A stretch of 64,000 nt of DNA from Streptomyces sp. RPT161. GTDB taxonomy: Bacteria > Actinomycetota > Actinomycetes > Streptomycetales > Streptomycetaceae. This document shows, in pieces, positions 63,676 through 64,000 of the stretch. Position 1 is the first letter of the stretch. Each line of letters opens with the position of its first letter. The position numbers and the translations under genes were made by a program. Under the pieces are notes generated by a model. It worked only from the letters and a program-made list of their open reading frames with translations. It had not been told where the DNA came from and searched no databases. Where the stretch lies: the NCBI RefSeq assembly GCF_027533845.1, contig NZ_JAPZVN010000005.1, positions 124,001-188,000 of the forward strand. The letters are read 5' to 3'.

Positions 63676-64000
63676 ATGTCCCAGCCGCCTGACGGTACCG
63701 GAGGCTCCGGCGCGCCGGAGCGCGCACCGCACGAGATGCCAACCCACCTCGCGGGCGCGGCGGTTCCGCCCCCGCCCGCGGGCCAGCCCCCGCAGGTCCC
63801 GCCGCCCCCACCCGCGGCCCCGGGCCAGCCGGTCCCGCCGCCTCCGCCGCCGGTGCAGAGCCAGGTCCCGCCGCCACCTCCCGCGGCTCCGGGGCAGCCC
63901 CCGCAGGCTCCGCCGATCGCCGGGGGCCAGCCGCAGTACGGCTATCCCGCGCCCGGCTACGGCTACCCGCAGCAGCCCCCGGCCCAGGGCGGCCCGAACC
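63676..64000 (+). CDS. Proline-rich protein, incomplete at window end
   Basis: The first 108 residues are visible: MSQPPDGTGGSGAPERAPHE and then repeated PPPPPAAPGQP-type units, followed by YGYPAPGYGYPQQPP. Such tails usually precede a membrane helix or extracytoplasmic domain, which lies beyond the window. GGGGGAA 7 bases upstream of the ATG is the likely ribosome binding site. Function cannot be assigned. Confidence 0.65.
   Translation, partial: MSQPPDGTGGSGAPERAPHEMPTHLAGAAVPPPPAGQPPQVPPPPPAAPGQPVPPPPPPVQSQVPPPPPAAPGQPPQAPPIAGGQPQYGYPAPGYGYPQQPPAQGGPN

Overview
The window is high-GC actinobacterial chromosome, almost certainly Streptomyces. It has frequent GTG starts, GTGA stop/start overlaps, an AfsA/TetR butyrolactone-type signalling locus, a SARP regulator, the group 2 sigma factor HrdD and the division protein SepX. 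Most of it looks like conserved core. The accessory-looking parts are 4.3-7.0 kb (glycosidase), 31.4-35.7 kb (signalling island), 41.4-43.9 kb (monooxygenase/dehydrogenase) and a decayed gene near 51.8 kb. No phage, IS element, CRISPR array or large biosynthetic gene cluster was seen.

Layout. 0-4.3 kb: a copper P-type ATPase cut by the window edge with a CsoR-type palindrome, then RecQ and tRNA-Arg(CCU). 4.5-12.5 kb: a secreted galactosylceramidase-like enzyme, type II NADH dehydrogenase, an AtuA-family protein, DoxX and a membrane protein. 12.7-15.5 kb: a TetR / 14-helix drug exporter / MarR module with two matching palindromes. 15.6-20.6 kb: a PAT-like acetyltransferase, hrdD (with an exact SigR-type promoter), mscL, mtnP, an FmdB zinc ribbon behind a CIRCE-like box, and an MFS transporter. 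20.8-26 kb: a K+/H+ antiporter that appears to start at CTG behind a second SigR-type promoter, a penicillin-acylase-family hydrolase and 5-formyl-THF cyclo-ligase. 26-31 kb: galU, a MoeA/Glp-type gene, moaC, moaB, a GNAT gene and sepX, which is the actinobacterial gephyrin-like division context, followed by tRNA-Ala(CGC).

31.4-35.1 kb: a compact hormone system. It has an afsA-type synthase with an epimerase/reductase on one strand, a divergent receptor with an ARE-like operator just before it, and a second receptor-like TetR with its own ARE-like site. 35.7-43.9 kb: AlkA glycosylase, a membrane-anchored MarP-type serine protease, a GT87 mannosyltransferase, a MerR regulator, a DUF2637 membrane protein, and a Baeyer-Villiger monooxygenase next to a short-chain dehydrogenase. 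44.1-52.1 kb: a tiny gene with tandem terminators, an AfsR-like SARP without the C-terminal repeats, a giant tricorn protease, a class C beta-lactamase-fold hydrolase and an SDR pseudogene. 52.2-64 kb: a MecA-like class B PBP and protein O-mannosyltransferase on the minus strand, then rsmI, a zinc-ribbon protein, TatD, rpfB, rsmA, ispE, an ABC-F ATPase and a proline-rich protein cut by the window end.

The strongest functional groupings are the Glp/SepX division operon, the orphan butyrolactone circuit, the thiol-oxidative (SigR) inputs to hrdD and the antiporter, and the rpfB-rsmA-ispE cell-wall/translation group. All calls come from reading sequence and translated motifs; no database search was run.
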